Source of the DNA: Siphonodentalium dalli
Lineage: Eukaryota > Mollusca > Scaphopoda > Gadilida > Siphonodentaliidae
Reading direction: 5' to 3'
Length of the DNA stretch: 64,000 bases
Assembly: GCA_032622095.1 (NCBI GenBank)
Contig: CP136068.1
Span: 49,534,443 to 49,598,442, forward strand
Part shown: piece after piece, positions 1 through 11,700 of the stretch
Numbering within the stretch: the first letter of the stretch is position 1
How the letters are laid out: every line of letters starts with the position of its first letter
The notes under the pieces: generated by a model
Database searches by the model: none
The model's input: only the letters and a program-made list of their open reading frames with translations
What the model was told of the DNA's origin: nothing
Made by a program: the position numbers and the translations under genes

Positions 1-1599
1 GCATGTTCCCAATGTCATCAAGCATTAGTAGTTTGGCTTGTCTGGAATATGTGGAAATATTACTAGTACCATTTGAGATAATTTTTAGGGCATTCTCCTG
101 TAATTTTCTGATTTTAGTGAGATTTTTTTTGGTTGACGAGCTCCAGATTGCATTACAGTAGGTCAGGTAGGGTATAATTAACGATAAATACACGGTTTTC
201 AATGTAGCAGTAGGAACAAATTCACTGATTTTTCTCAGAATTCCAACATTACTGGAGAGTTTAGAGCATATTAAACTTATGTGTTTGTCCCAAGATAGAT
301 TGTCTTCAATAGTGACACCTAAAAATGTAGTATTCGTCACTCTGTTGATGGTCTTGTCATTTATATTAAGTATTGGTAATACTTCAGGTAGTGAACAATT
401 AGTGAAGAGCATATAATTTGTTTTATCAATGTTCAATGACAATTTGTTAGCAGCAAACCACTGACTCATATAGTCCATTTCAATGTTAACTCTGTTAAAT
501 AGGTTGTGGATATCTTTATCAGAACAAAATGCATTTGTGTCATCAGCAAAAAGAATCAGTTTGACATCTTTACATACACTAGGAAGGTCATTCATGTAGA
601 TTAGAAATAGAAGAGGCCCTAAGATAGAACCTTGTGGAACACCACATGTAATTTCATTGAGCTCTGATATGTGACCATCATATTGGACACATTGTTTTCT
701 ATGCGTAAGATAATCATGAAACCATTTCAGTGCAACCCCACGACATCCATAATTCTCTAGTTTTTTTTAGCATTATACTGTGATTAATTGTATCAAATGC
801 CTTAGACAAATCGAGGAACACCCCAATTGTGTGCTCACGATTGTCTAGGGCACCAGTTATTTTTTCTATGAGGTCAGTCAGTGCTAGAATTGTGGAATGA
901 TTCTTCCTAAAACCATATTGACTACTATATAAAATCTTATGTTTCTCCAAGTACTTAATTAGTCTGTTATACATAAGTTTTTCAAGTATTTTAGAAAAGA
1001 TCGGTAGTACAGATACTGGTCTGTAGTTGCCAATTACACTTGGGTCTTTTGCTTTAAAGATTGGTGATACTTTAGCAAATTTCATTTGTTCTGGAAATAC
1101 ACCCTGTGAGAGAGATAAGTTACAGATATATGTCAGAGGTTGAATAAAAAATTCTGCACACTGTTTTATAAGGCACCACAATTAAATTCATCTAATCCAG
1201 CAGCTTTTTTTGAGTCTATATGTTATTTAGTATATTCATTATCTCTAATTCTCCAGCAGGTTCAATATAAAATGAAGATAATTTGGGAACTGGGAGAAAT
1301 TCATTAGGATCTTTAGTTGAGTTTATCTTTGCCGCAAGGTTAGGTCCAATATTAGTGAAGAATTCATTGAATTTTTCTGCAATTTTTACTTTACCATTTA
1401 TGTACTTGTTTTCATGTAGAAATTGTTTCACAGTAATATTGTTTTTGTTCTTATTGAGGATTTTTTTCAGTACTGCCCAGGTTGATTTCATGTTTCCTTG
1501 GAAACGCTCAAATTTGTTATGGTAATAGCTTCGTTTCGCCATTCTTATTATAGTGATTAATCTATTTTTATATGCTTTCTATCTTTCATTGTTATATTT
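1..1599 (-). pseudogene. Reverse transcriptase region of the LINE, frameshifted
   Basis: Conceptual translation on the - strand shows the RT core in order: NYRPVSVLP and KILEKLMYNRL (about 1030-960), YGFRKNHST (about 915), LDLSKAFDTINH (about 820-780), GVPQGSILGPLLFLIYMNDL (about 650-590) and the catalytic FADD (about 560-545). A thumb-like region with FLGV and SWDKHI follows down to position 1. The upstream linker includes NMKSTWAVLKKILN. The frame breaks at the T run near 761-768, and stops or shifts occur near 1180, 1215 and 1580. RT would copy the element RNA at a nicked target site; this copy cannot make the whole enzyme. Confidence 0.88.
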
Positions 1600-2535
1600 A
1601 GATCTGTTTTGTAAGAAGTTTCTATACAATTTATTCTTTCTCTTGATTGAGTTAACTATTCCTGCTGTTATCCATGGATTGTTGTTATGAGTCCTAATTT
1701 TTCTTTCTACGCTTTGGAAAGCTGTGATTGTATGCATCACTCATATAATCAATGAAACTTTCATAGGATGAATTGCAGTCGGTACTGTTGTAAATAGTGC
1801 CCCAGTCCATAGAGGATATCTTATTGTTGAAGTTTTGAATGTTCTGATTTGAAAATTCACGTTGGTAGATGTACATCTCTTTATTTGAGCAGTGTTTATT
1901 TTCATGCCCAGTTATTATAAGGAATATTGGTAGGTGATCAGATATATCTTCAACAAAAATGCCTGAGTATTTTGGGGAAGAATGGTGACAGTTGGTGAAT
2001 ATGTTGTCTATTAGGGTTGCACTGAACTCTGTTATTCGTGTTGGTTTAGTTATCATTGGGAGGAACATAAAAGATTTCAATAGATTGGTGAAATCTTTAC
2101 CTGCATTATTATCAGATCCTAGAATAATATTAAAGTCTCCCAACAAGATACAATCCCGCTTCTCTTTGGTTATTTTCAACATTATAGACTCCATTTTCTC
2201 CATGAGTTTCTCAAGATCTGAATTTGGGGGTCGATATATGCAGCCTACTATTTGTTTTTTCCCTCTATCATTTTCCAGCTCAATGAAAATGCTTTCAAGA
2301 AAGTCATTGTTGATGTTCAAATCAGTACGGATCTTAGTTTTAAGTGAAGAAATTATATAAAGTCCAACTGACCAACTCCTCCTCCCCCTTTATTTTCTCT
2401 GTGACTTTCAATCAAGTTATATCCATTTAGTTTCATGAGGTTCATTGGTGAGTTATTAGATAACCATGTTTCAGTAACACCTATAATGTCAAAGTTATGT
2501 CTGCAATTGTTGAGGAAGGTTGATAATTTATCTAT
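1600..2535 (-). pseudogene. APE-like endonuclease region of the LINE
   Basis: Motifs of the exonuclease-endonuclease-phosphatase fold are visible: VTETWLSN (about 2470-2445), GCIYRPPNSD (about 2250-2220), LLGDFNI (about 2140-2120), DNIF (about 2010) and SDHLPIF (about 1950-1930). After the endonuclease, the NNNPWITAG linker typical of such polyproteins follows near 1690-1660. In active relatives this enzyme nicks target DNA to prime reverse transcription. The frame is broken in the glycine-rich stretch near 2375-2390 and again near 1700, so it is non-functional here. Confidence 0.88.
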
Positions 2536-2543
2536 GTTCTTAC

Positions 2544-3011
2544 TTATGGATCTCTATTAAAGTGAATCATAGATGCTGTTATACTATTGTCGATATGTTT
2601 AATTTTTTCATTGAATTCTTCTAATAATAGATAATTTGAGGAATTTGGGTAGTCTAACAAACTCGCATTTTCTTCTGATTCATACTCATTTTGAAAATCA
2701 TCGTTTAATGTAAAGGGGTTTGTTAGCAGTTGTTTCATGTTTGGCAGATCTAAGTGATTTACATTTTGTTTCATGTCATATATTGCTAGCTTGAAGAGAG
2801 CTTCTTCTTCAATATGATTGAAGGGGAAGACTTCTTGAATACAGTGGTAGCAGAACCAAGGTGTGTTGTCTTCATCAAGTTTTCGTAGATCAGTTTTATT
2901 TAGCTTAGAGCATTTCAAATGAATCCACTGGTCACACAGGTCACATCCTAGAGCATCTTGGTTGTTTCTTACAGATTTCTTGCAGGTTGAGCATGGATAC
3001 TTTATTGGCAT
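2544..3011 (-). pseudogene. N-terminal PHD-finger part of the LINE polyprotein
   Basis: The open frame starts at an ATG at 3011 and is 155 codons long. Its first ~60 residues form a PHD finger: CSTCKKSV, CDLCDQWIHLKC and WFCYHC give the C4-H-C3 ligand spacing. An acidic, Asn-rich linker follows. The frame ends at a stop at 2544, but sequence homologous to the endonuclease continues in another frame immediately downstream, so the stop reflects a frameshift. PHD fingers bind histone tails or other peptides. In retroelements they may guide RNP assembly or targeting (inference). It is not a host gene, because it abuts the endonuclease/RT remnants. Confidence 0.82.
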
Positions 3012-3171
3012 TTAGTTATTGGTGGGGTGGGGGTGTGGGGTTGGCTTTGGGTATGGTATAGAGAAAAATAGAAAGGAAATTTAAGAGATGGTGCAGTTGG
3101 ATGAGGTTTCCAACATAAATCAGTGGTTGGCAGTCAATGTAATCACTTTACCAATAAATGTATTGTTGTTA

Positions 3172-3381
3172 CAGTAATGTTCTAATTACTCGACCCCCAA
3201 CACAGCAGACCCATGGGCAACCCCTCAGGACCCACTCGAAAACATGGCCCGCCACCACTCATCGGGAAGCTCTCGGGAGGGCTTTCCAATGATTGGTAAC
3301 AAGCCATATCCCCGACCAAATCCCGAAAAGCCACCCACAACTCGGCCGCGCCTAAGGAGTCGATCAATCAGAGCATTACTG
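3172..3381. mobile_element. TA-flanked foldback MITE (CAGTAATGCCCTAA family), T-to-C hypermutated copy
   Basis: Flanked by TA at 3170-3171 and 3382-3383. It aligns end to end with the other copies of the family (8735, 12255, 13537, 14483, 32657 and others), whose two arms fold into a near-perfect hairpin. This copy is strikingly GC-rich. By eye, about 17 T-to-C changes lie on the left arm and 13 on the right, with only two A-to-G, so the arms no longer pair well. It lies just upstream (in - orientation) of the LINE. See findings. Confidence 0.85.
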
Positions 3382-3384
3382 TAT

Positions 3385-5215
3385 TTATGGGCCAGTAACG
3401 GCCTGATCTTTGTACGATAAATTGATTTGAATGTAAATTATACTTGAATGGAGATATGGTAATAGATACTGAATTTTTGTTTTTGTTAAATGGAGTTCTT
3501 AGAGTCATATATCAGTAGTTAAAACCGCGGTACCATTATGCAATGTTGATATTACATTGGTTTAGTTTTTTATATAGGAATATAGTACCGGTACCGTAAT
3601 GTGATCTTCAACTGTGTTTATAAAGCTATAGGCTATTTATCCATTTAAGAATATGGTAAACATAGTTTTTAATTGTTTGAATATTTATACTTGGGCTATA
3701 GTCAATAGCTGAGTTAGACAAAACTTTAGGGTCAATCTTGATCCTGGTTATTCTATTTATATTACAGTGGTAGAATGTGAAGGCTATATCATTTTATATA
3801 AAGAGTTATATAATCTCTGGGTCAGGTTAGATCCTGATCATGATTCGTTTTTATATTATTCATTTAATAAGTGTCTTTATCATCTGAGTTACATGTAAGG
3901 GTGGTAGACAATACAGTGGTACAAGTTTGTACATGTATTGCACTGTGTTTAATGATTCAAATTAATCATTTAGTTAAATTGTTCTACAGAAAGCAGCTTT
4001 ACAGGAAGCAGCGACGAGTGATTTTCTAAGTTTAATTAATCAGGTTTTAGATTTCTAAGTTTAATTAAAGAGTTTTTGTACCTATTTTTTATGCAAGACT
4101 TAATATACCCAGTATGTATCGAAGGGCACTACCAGATGATGTTCTGGAAGTGTTCTAGGTACATACTAGGTAGATCAGTATTGAGAATGATTAGATGACG
4201 TTCTTGGATTCATGCAGTCATGTGTCAGGTATAATAAAGCATGCAGACAAATAGATAAGACAGACAAATAGGTAATGGTTATGCATTCATAGATAATTAA
4301 TGTTCATGCAAATCAAATGTTATAACCTGTCATCTTAGTGTCATGCAGAAATGTTTTACTAGTTATTCTGGACTACACATACATTTATAAACAAATAATC
4401 ATAAAGGTGTAATATGGCATAAAGATAGTATAGATAATTATCATGCAAGGCAACATATATAATATCATAACATCATTGGGTTCATGCAATTGTAATGTAT
4501 TTCATGCACTGTGTTAATCTATTCTTCGTGGTGTTGTTGAGGGCATAGTTATTAGAATTATTTACAATGTTTCTGATATACAATATATCTTTATACGACT
4601 CATATGAATTAAATACTATATTCATGTGAAAAGATGACCTGATATACAGTTAGTTCTGCTGATGAAAGACTGACTGAGTGAGCAATAAGTCACTCGTGTT
4701 TTATGACTTATCTATATTGAAGAAATGAAGAGCATGCAAGCTACATAAAAGTATACATAATGTATACTACTTACAAATAGAGAGTATGATTCAGCATTTT
4801 ATAAGGATAGGGGTTCATGTATAGTCACATGATTTATTTTCTATTCATGCGATAAGAGTACATGCAGAAGTAACAATAGATAGCAGTAATATTTTGTTAT
4901 ATATAGCACACCAAGGTAGACAAACATACAATGACAAACAAACATATATACATGGGAACATGTTGTACTGTAGTTCAAGTTTGAACATAATCACATTAAA
5001 TTAATCAGTGATTAATCAGGTCACTCATGGTCACATTTCCTGAATTAAACAATTAATATTATAGTTATTTAACTATTATTACCACGTTAGAGGCCGTTCT
5101 CTTGTAGATTAACCAGTGTTAACAGTATTTTACCTGCACGATAAGATTCCAAAATTTTGAGGTGAAAGCGAAAAGTGGGCATTATTAATGAAATAAATTG
5201 TTTTTCATTAAGGTC
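3385..5215. other. No recognisable gene; AT-rich intergenic sequence
   Basis: Low-complexity AT-rich sequence with scattered short repeats of GTTCATGCA-like words. No long open frame, RNA gene or transposon end was recognised. Confidence 0.6.
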
Positions 5216-5713
5216 CACTGTCCACTTCTGGTTAATAAGTCACTGATCATGTGATCCCGCGAGATGCATGGAGTGGTAATAATAGTAATAAAATGATTTT
5301 GTCCAGCATCATGGTTTATTAACGGCCCTCTCGAATGATATAACAGCCCTCAGACCAAATTAGCGTCTCGATCTAGACTGCATTTCGGGCCTCTAATAGT
5401 CCCTCGGGCTGTTAATTATTCCTGTTGGGCCACTAATATACCAATAACATGATTTTTGAGGCCGTTATGGTTTATTAATGGCATGACAGGAATGATTAAC
5501 AGTCCGAGGGCATATTTCGTCTCGGGTCGCCAATAGGTCCGAGGGCTGTTAATCATTCCTGGAGGGCCGTTAATAAACCATGACACCGGACAAAATCATG
5601 TTTTTACTATTATTACCACTTTTTGTTCCATTTCACAAACAATATATAAGAACGCCAAGGTGACTGTTGCATGCCTGAACAGCTGTCGAACTGAACACAT
5701 CGGGTGAACTAAG

Positions 5714-6096
5714 GCTGAAATGGTCACTGTCACCCCCTTTCGTTCAGTTGGGTATACCCAGCTTTTTTTAATTTTCAGTTGGTTACCCAGCTTTTGTAAA
5801 ATTTACATTTAGGTATATATACCCAGCTTTATGAAATCTCCAACAGAACATGATTTAATTAGTGATTGCCATCAGTTGATTGCAAAATGAACCTGTTAAA
5901 TTTGTGAATACTTGTTTATATAGGAATTGTGATGTATATTCGTCACTATGGTTCAAAATAATAGCGGAGAAGAATTGTATGCATAGGAAATAGGTACTGC
6001 AGATCGACTGCTCATAAAGCTGGGTACCCAACTGAAAGTTTTAAAAAGCTGCAGGGCACCCAGCTGAACGAAAGAGGGTGACAATGACCATGTCAG
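5714..6096. mobile_element. MITE nested in the previous element
   Basis: The ends are inverted repeats: GGTCACTGTCACCCCCTTTC near 5721 and its complement GAAAGAGGGTGACAATGACC near 6070, continuing inward as CGTTCAGTTGGGTA versus TACCCAACTG-type sequence. There are several internal copies of a TACCCAGCTTT motif. Non-coding. Confidence 0.6.
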
Positions 6097-6301
6097 CTGA
6101 ACTAAGCCGCTTGCACCCCTCAGTCCATGTATTTAGTTTATTTGGAACCTATTTTCTCATCTGCTTATTTCTGAAAAAATATTTCTGACAACCATGGTGA
6201 CCGCGGTCCCTGAATTGATCCAGAACTCATTTATATATAATGACACGAAAATAGGATACATATTCGAGGTGGAGTCCAAAACCTTTTTCCTCGAATCGGA
6301 T

Positions 6302-6352
6302 GCGGGCCGCGGGCGTTAACGAAAATTAGTTTCATTGACGCCCGCGGCCCGC
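6302..6352. repeat. GC-rich perfect hairpin (15-bp arms, 21-nt loop)
   Basis: GCGGGCCGCGGGCGT at 6302-6316 is the exact reverse complement of ACGCCCGCGGCCCGC at 6338-6352. It is unusually GC-rich in an AT-rich region and rich in CpG. No host gene is adjacent. It is probably an internal palindrome of the surrounding element. Confidence 0.8.
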
Positions 6353-6894
6353 TTCCGGTTATCGCACCTCGGTAATTATGGCGTTTTAACGCCTTGGAAA
6401 ACTATGTTAATATACTAGAGAACGTCCGGTATAAAGTGGTAATAATAAACCATATTGCCGTCAAAAACCATGTTATTGGTATTATTACAGTTGAATTCTA
6501 TAGTTCTAAATCCACCAAATGTTTGTATGATAAGGAAATCAACTAACATTCAATTGATCTAAATTTTGTTATGAATGACCGATCATGTTAATGTTATTTA
6601 GAGAGGCAACATTGTGTCATTATTAACTAAAATAAGCAAAAGGTTACAAAACATATTTTATCAGGAGACTGCACATTTGCTGTAATGTTGCTACATTTAA
6701 ATTTGGTTGTGCGCTGGGATGCGTGATCAGATAGTTTCCATTAAGAACTGAACTGTCATCAGATACAAGACTTTTACGGAAATAGTTTTGTCAGTTTTGA
6801 ATTTGTACAGCACAGTGCACGAATTCAAAGGGCACAAAATAAAAACTGAGCGAAAAATAGTACTGTGTGAATTTAAATGCGAGTAAGATATTAA

Positions 6895-7050
6895 CTCTAA
6901 TACCCATGAACATGTATGTACATAATAATGCTCTAATACTCATGTGTATACATAATAATACATACTCTAATACTCATGTATGTACATAATAATGTATTCT
7001 CTAGACTCTAGTATTCATGTATATACATAATAATGTATACTCTAATACTC
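6895..7050. repeat. Minisatellite with CTCATGTATGTACATAATAA-type units (left block)
   Basis: Several degenerate tandem units containing ACTCATGTATGTACATAATA and ACTCTAATAC. The same array resumes at 8138, so the sequence between was inserted into it. Confidence 0.75.
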
Positions 7051-7054
7051 CTAC

Positions 7055-8137
7055 TCTAGTGTCCCGAAATAGAAGAACAGATTGGAATAGTAGTACATGT
7101 ACAGGGTGGACGATTGGGCAAATTTCAATAATAGAACAGACCGGAATAGAAGTAGAGGGCAGACAAATTCTTAGATGTCTCAATATTTGAACAAGCTGAT
7201 CATTGGCTATCAATCTGTCAACCCTCCCTTGGTATTTGCTTGTACTTGAGTGTCCAATAACTGTAATTGAATTCAAAGTCAATGACATCCAGTTTTCGAT
7301 ATCTACCAGTACCAATACCGTTACATGTATAAGTATTACTACTTGTACATGTACTACTAGTGGTGACTTTAGATGGGGTTGAGTGTCATGACATGGATGC
7401 GTAATTGGCTGTTGCCAGCCGTGGCTTATAAACTTGTCAGTAAAAAGCTACAGCTTGTCACAGCTGGTAATTTTTATACGATTATGTCAGGTTGAAGTTG
7501 AAAAAAATAATAAACATACTAAATCGGTATAAGCTCATACAGGGCAGGGGGGGGTCGGAAAAAAATTTCAGGCACGTATGGCATTTTTTCCCTTTCGATC
7601 ATTTTTTGTACCCACCCACCCCCACCGCCAAATTTTTTTCCGTTTTCGGCAGTTTTTTCCGACCATTTTTAGACACCCACCCCCCCTTTTAACACTAAAA
7701 CAGAGATTTGCGGGGGGAAATTCACTGTAAACAGCTGTATATGAATTTCTGTGCATACTATTTATCATGGATGTTAACATGGACATGTAAATAGGAATGA
7801 GTAATTTTGAGGTCATTCGGCCATCTTGGATTTCAAAATTTGCAACAAAATACAACACGATAACTGCCTGCAGTCAGTTTACCAGTTAGAATTACATTAT
7901 TTCTCTCATTCAAACTGATTCAAAGTGGTTTTGAAGCCCAACTCATTGCCAAAACACTAAAAACAAGCAGGAATTTTTTTTTTTAGTTGCGGAAAAAATT
8001 GCTTGTTGGTGGCTTTGACCACCCACCCACCCCGGCATATGTGCCGGAAGAAATTTTTTCACCCCCCCCTGTACAGGGCGGCAATTTTCATGTAAAAATA
8101 TAAACATACATGTATGTTTATTCGGGACACTAGAGTA
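7055..8137. mobile_element. TIR element inserted in the minisatellite, with a poly-G-ended MITE inside
   Basis: The left end CTCTAGTGTCCCGAA (about 7062) is the inverted complement of TTCGGGACACTAGAG (about 8121). The minisatellite lies directly outside both ends. Inside, about 7538-8074, is a second inverted pair, TACAGGGCAGGGGGGGGTCG and a matching ACCCCCCCCTGTACAGGG-type end, enclosing sequence with many A/T runs. No transposase frame. Confidence 0.6.
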
Positions 8138-8335
8138 TACACATAATGATGTATTCTCTGATACTCATGTATGTATAAAGTAGCATATTCACTAATACTC
8201 ATGTGTGTACATAATAATACACACTTTATTACTCATTTATATACATGTACATTATAATGTATACTCTAATATCATGTATATACATAATAATATATACTCT
8301 AATAGTCATGTACATGTATATACATATTCTCGAGG
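8138..8335. repeat. Minisatellite (right block), next to the GTPase 5' end
   Basis: Continuation of the 6895-7050 array, with units carrying ACTCATGTATG and ACATAATAATA. It ends about 50 bp before the 3' splice site at 8379-8380. Confidence 0.75.
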
Positions 8336-8387
8336 TTCAACCAAGCCACATCCGTTCATGTTTCTTTCTTTCAAATTTAGATTTAAA

Positions 8388-8731
8388 ATGGGAGGAAAAA
8401 AGCAGTCTCCAGATTACTCGGATGATGGGAGTGATGATGAAAGCTTTCAGACATACGAGATGCTTATGGAAAAAGTGAAAAAAGAGACCATGGAAGAAGG
8501 CGAGAACCTACAGCTTGAAAAACAAAAAAGAAAATTCATCAATGATATAAAAAGTCTGGCTGCAGATACCGAGCGACCTCTGAACGTTGTGGTTGTCGGG
8601 CCACCTGGAGTAGGGAAGTCCTCATTTATTAACTCCATTGCTGCGGCTTTTAGCTGGAACCGATGGAGAGAGTATGCTTACACAGGATGGCATGGAGGGG
8701 AAGCTATACCCGTCACTGCACATGTTAGCAG
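8388..8731 (+). CDS. GTPase coding exon 1 (start codon, P-loop)
   Basis: Encodes residues 1-114 plus two bases. The start ATGGGAGG sits 8 nt into the exon, after the acceptor TTTAG at 8380. The donor AG|GTACAG at 8731/8732 is unusual because a MITE begins at 8735, three bases into the intron. Reading on without splicing gives 43 codons of MITE sequence and a stop at 8858, which is not host protein. Confidence 0.85.
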
Positions 8732-11700
8732 GTACAGTAATTCCCTAAGTAATCGACTCCTTAACCACAGCAGAATTATGGGTAACTTTTCAGGATTTAG
8801 TCGGGAATATGGATTGTTGCAATTCATCGGAAAGCTCTCGGCGAGAGCTTTCCAATGAATGGCAACAAGCCATATTTCCGACTAAATCCTGAAAAGTTAC
8901 CCATAATTCTGCTGTGGTTAAGCAGTTGATTACTTAGGGCATTACAGGTAACTGGGGAAATATTAGCATAATATAGAAGATGTAAAACCATTCAGTAAAA
9001 GTAAAAACTGTTGTCTTGTCCTTGTGCAATAAAAACCCATTACATTGATAACGTCATTGACGACGTCAACTGTAACAAAAAATTCACTAAATTGTGAGGT
9101 ATAGTCTATAAACATAACTTACTAGTTCAGTTGAATAAAGCAATATTGACCTAAATTTCAGTATGTTACACGTTACAGTCATCAGAGTATGCAACATAGC
9201 ATAATATAGTTATGTTAACCGTATGATATCGCACTTATTTGTCATGCTGTGAGGTAAGACTCAAACCTACTATGCTCATTTTACCATTATATCATAACAA
9301 ACTCATGCAATAAGGTTATCAAGTTCACACACTTGAAGAGATCATGAAGAGATTCACAAGAAGAGATTATCAAAAAAATATTTGCTGAAAAAAAGAACTG
9401 TATGTCATTGAAATGACTTACTGAAGCCACTTACATTTCAACTTTTCACAAATACGGGCATCAACACTTTTTAGCTCATCTCGAAGATGTCAAGTTTTAG
9501 CTATTGCCATAGGTTGGCATCCATTAACAATTTCCTTCGGCACACTCTTCAGGCCACAACACTCCTCTGATTGTCACGAAACTTCATTTAGATCTTCAGG
9601 GTGACATCCAGATGGGAGCCATAATTTTTTCTCTCCAAATTGTTTATAAAAAATGGCTGCCAGCAGCCATCTTGGATTTCACATTTTAATTCATTGGCAC
9701 ACCATTCAGCCCACACGAAACAGAGAATTGTTTTGAAAATGTACAGGCATGTTTAGGATCATCACTAGATGGGAGCTATTGAATTTGAAAATGAATTTTT
9801 ATGATGAAAATGGCCGCCAGCAGTTATCTTCGATTTTACTTTTTTGTATGACTAAATACTTTAGCTTGCCCTACAGCCAAAAATTTTCATCCAATTTATC
9901 CCAAACTTCATATGGCTCTTTGGTTTGACTTCTGGTATTACTAAAATATTTCTAATTGCTGCATTCCGTATCACTCGATTGACTTTGATGTATAACAGTA
10001 TCCCATCTCCAAGTTGAGCTGCAGTGTCACTGACACTTTCATTATTGTTAACATATCAAGAAAAATCTAGCCAGGAACACATTTTATTGTTCCATACACA
10101 AAGGATTCTGGGATATGTTCACAGCGATTTTTCTATCTCATTGTGGACGCTATTCACATGTAGCCCACAGATGTTTCGTAATATTTTTAACCCTATTTTG
10201 TGAACTCAATTCATGAATAAAACTATGTGTTTGCAAAAGAAATAATTGGAAGCTCAGACATAATGTGGGCATACCAAAGAAATAATTGTAAGTTGGAGAA
10301 AGAAATAAGCAAAAGCTTGACCATTATGTGGGAATAAGAAAGAAACGGATACTCTGACATTATGGGCAAAAAAAGAAATAATCGGATACTCTGACATATA
10401 TGTGTTCATAACAAAGAAATAATCGGAAGCCCTGACATATATGTGGGTATAACAAAGAAATAATCGGAAGCTCGGACATTATGTGGGCATAACAAAGAAA
10501 TAATTGTAAGCTCGAACATTATGTGGGCATAACAAAGAAATAATTGGAAGCTCGGACATTATGTGGGCATAACAAAGAAATAATTGGAAGCTTGGACATT
10601 ATGTGGGCATAACAAAGAAATAATCGGATACTCTGACATAATGGGTATAACAAAGAAATAATTGGATACTCTGACATTATGGGCATAACAAAGAAATAAT
10701 CGGAAGCTCGGACATTATGTGGGAATAACAAAGAAATAATTGTAATCTCGGACATTATGGGCATAACAAAGAAATAATCGGAAGCTCTGACATATATGTG
10801 GGCATAACAAAGAAATAATCGGAAGCTCGGACATTATGTGGGCATAACAAAGAAATAATTGTAAGCTCGAACATTATGTGGGCATAACAAAGAAATAATT
10901 GGAAGCTTGGACATTATGTGGGCATAACAAAGAAATAATCGGAAGCTCGGACCTTATGTGGGTATAACAAAGAAATAATCGGATACTCTGACATTATGGG
11001 TATAACAAAGAAATAATCGGATACTCTGACATTATGGGTATAACAAAGAAATAATCGGATACTCTGACATTATGGGTATAACAAAGAAATAATCGGATAC
11101 TCTGACATTATGGGCATAACAAAGAAATAATTGTAAGCTCGGACATTATGTGGGAATAACAAAGAAATAATCGGATACTCTGACATTATGGCCATAACAA
11201 AGAAATAATCAGAAGCTCGGACATTATGGGTATAACAAAGAAATAATCGGATACTCTGACATTATGGGTATAACAAAGAAATAATCGGATACTCTGACAT
11301 TATGGGTATAACAAAGAAATAATCGGATACTCTGACATTATGGGCATAACAAAGAAATAATCGGAAGCTCGGACATTATGGGCATAACAAAGAAATAATT
11401 GTAAGCTCGGACATTATGTGGGAATAACAAAGAAATAATCGGATACTCTGACATTATGGCCATAACAAAGAAATAATCGAAAGCTCGGACATCTATGTGG
11501 GTATAACAAAGAAATAATCGGATACTCTGACATTATGGGCATAACAAAGAAATAATTGGATACTCTGACATTATGGGCATAACAAAGAAATAATCGGATA
11601 CTCTGACATTATGGGCATAACAAAAAAATAATTGGATACTCTGACATTATGTGGGCATAACAAAGAAATAATCGTAAGCTCGAACATTATGTGGGCATAA

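Larger units (their letters stand above)
1..3011 (-). mobile_element. Non-LTR retrotransposon (PHD + endonuclease + RT), decayed, cut by window edge
   Basis: Read on the - strand, this stretch encodes in order a PHD-type zinc finger, an APE-like endonuclease and a reverse transcriptase. This is the layout of LINE elements of the CR1/L2/Jockey group that carry a PHD finger in front. The frame is broken several times: near 2540, near 2375, near 1710, a TAG near 1580, two shifts at 1180-1215, and a run of eight T at about 761-768. It is therefore a dead copy. The 3' end (RT C-terminus and tail) lies beyond position 1. No target-site duplication can be checked. The 5' untranslated part may extend beyond 3011 towards the MITE at 3172-3381. 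Confidence 0.9.
5225..6490. mobile_element. Large inverted-repeat element with internal palindromes
   Basis: Sub-terminal blocks such as GTGGTAATAATAGTAATAAA (about 5272) and its reverse-complement kin near 5600-5630 and 6435-6480 recur in inverted order, together with TGGTTTATTAACGGCC and its complement. The sequence between is rich in GAGGGCTGTTAAT repeats. It looks like a composite of non-autonomous TIR elements. No transposase is visible, and the exact ends are uncertain. Confidence 0.5.

Noticed and set aside
8732-8858. Extension of the GTPase exon 1 reading frame
   Set aside because: It translates the MITE arm and hits a stop; a donor at 8732 joins exon 2 in phase.
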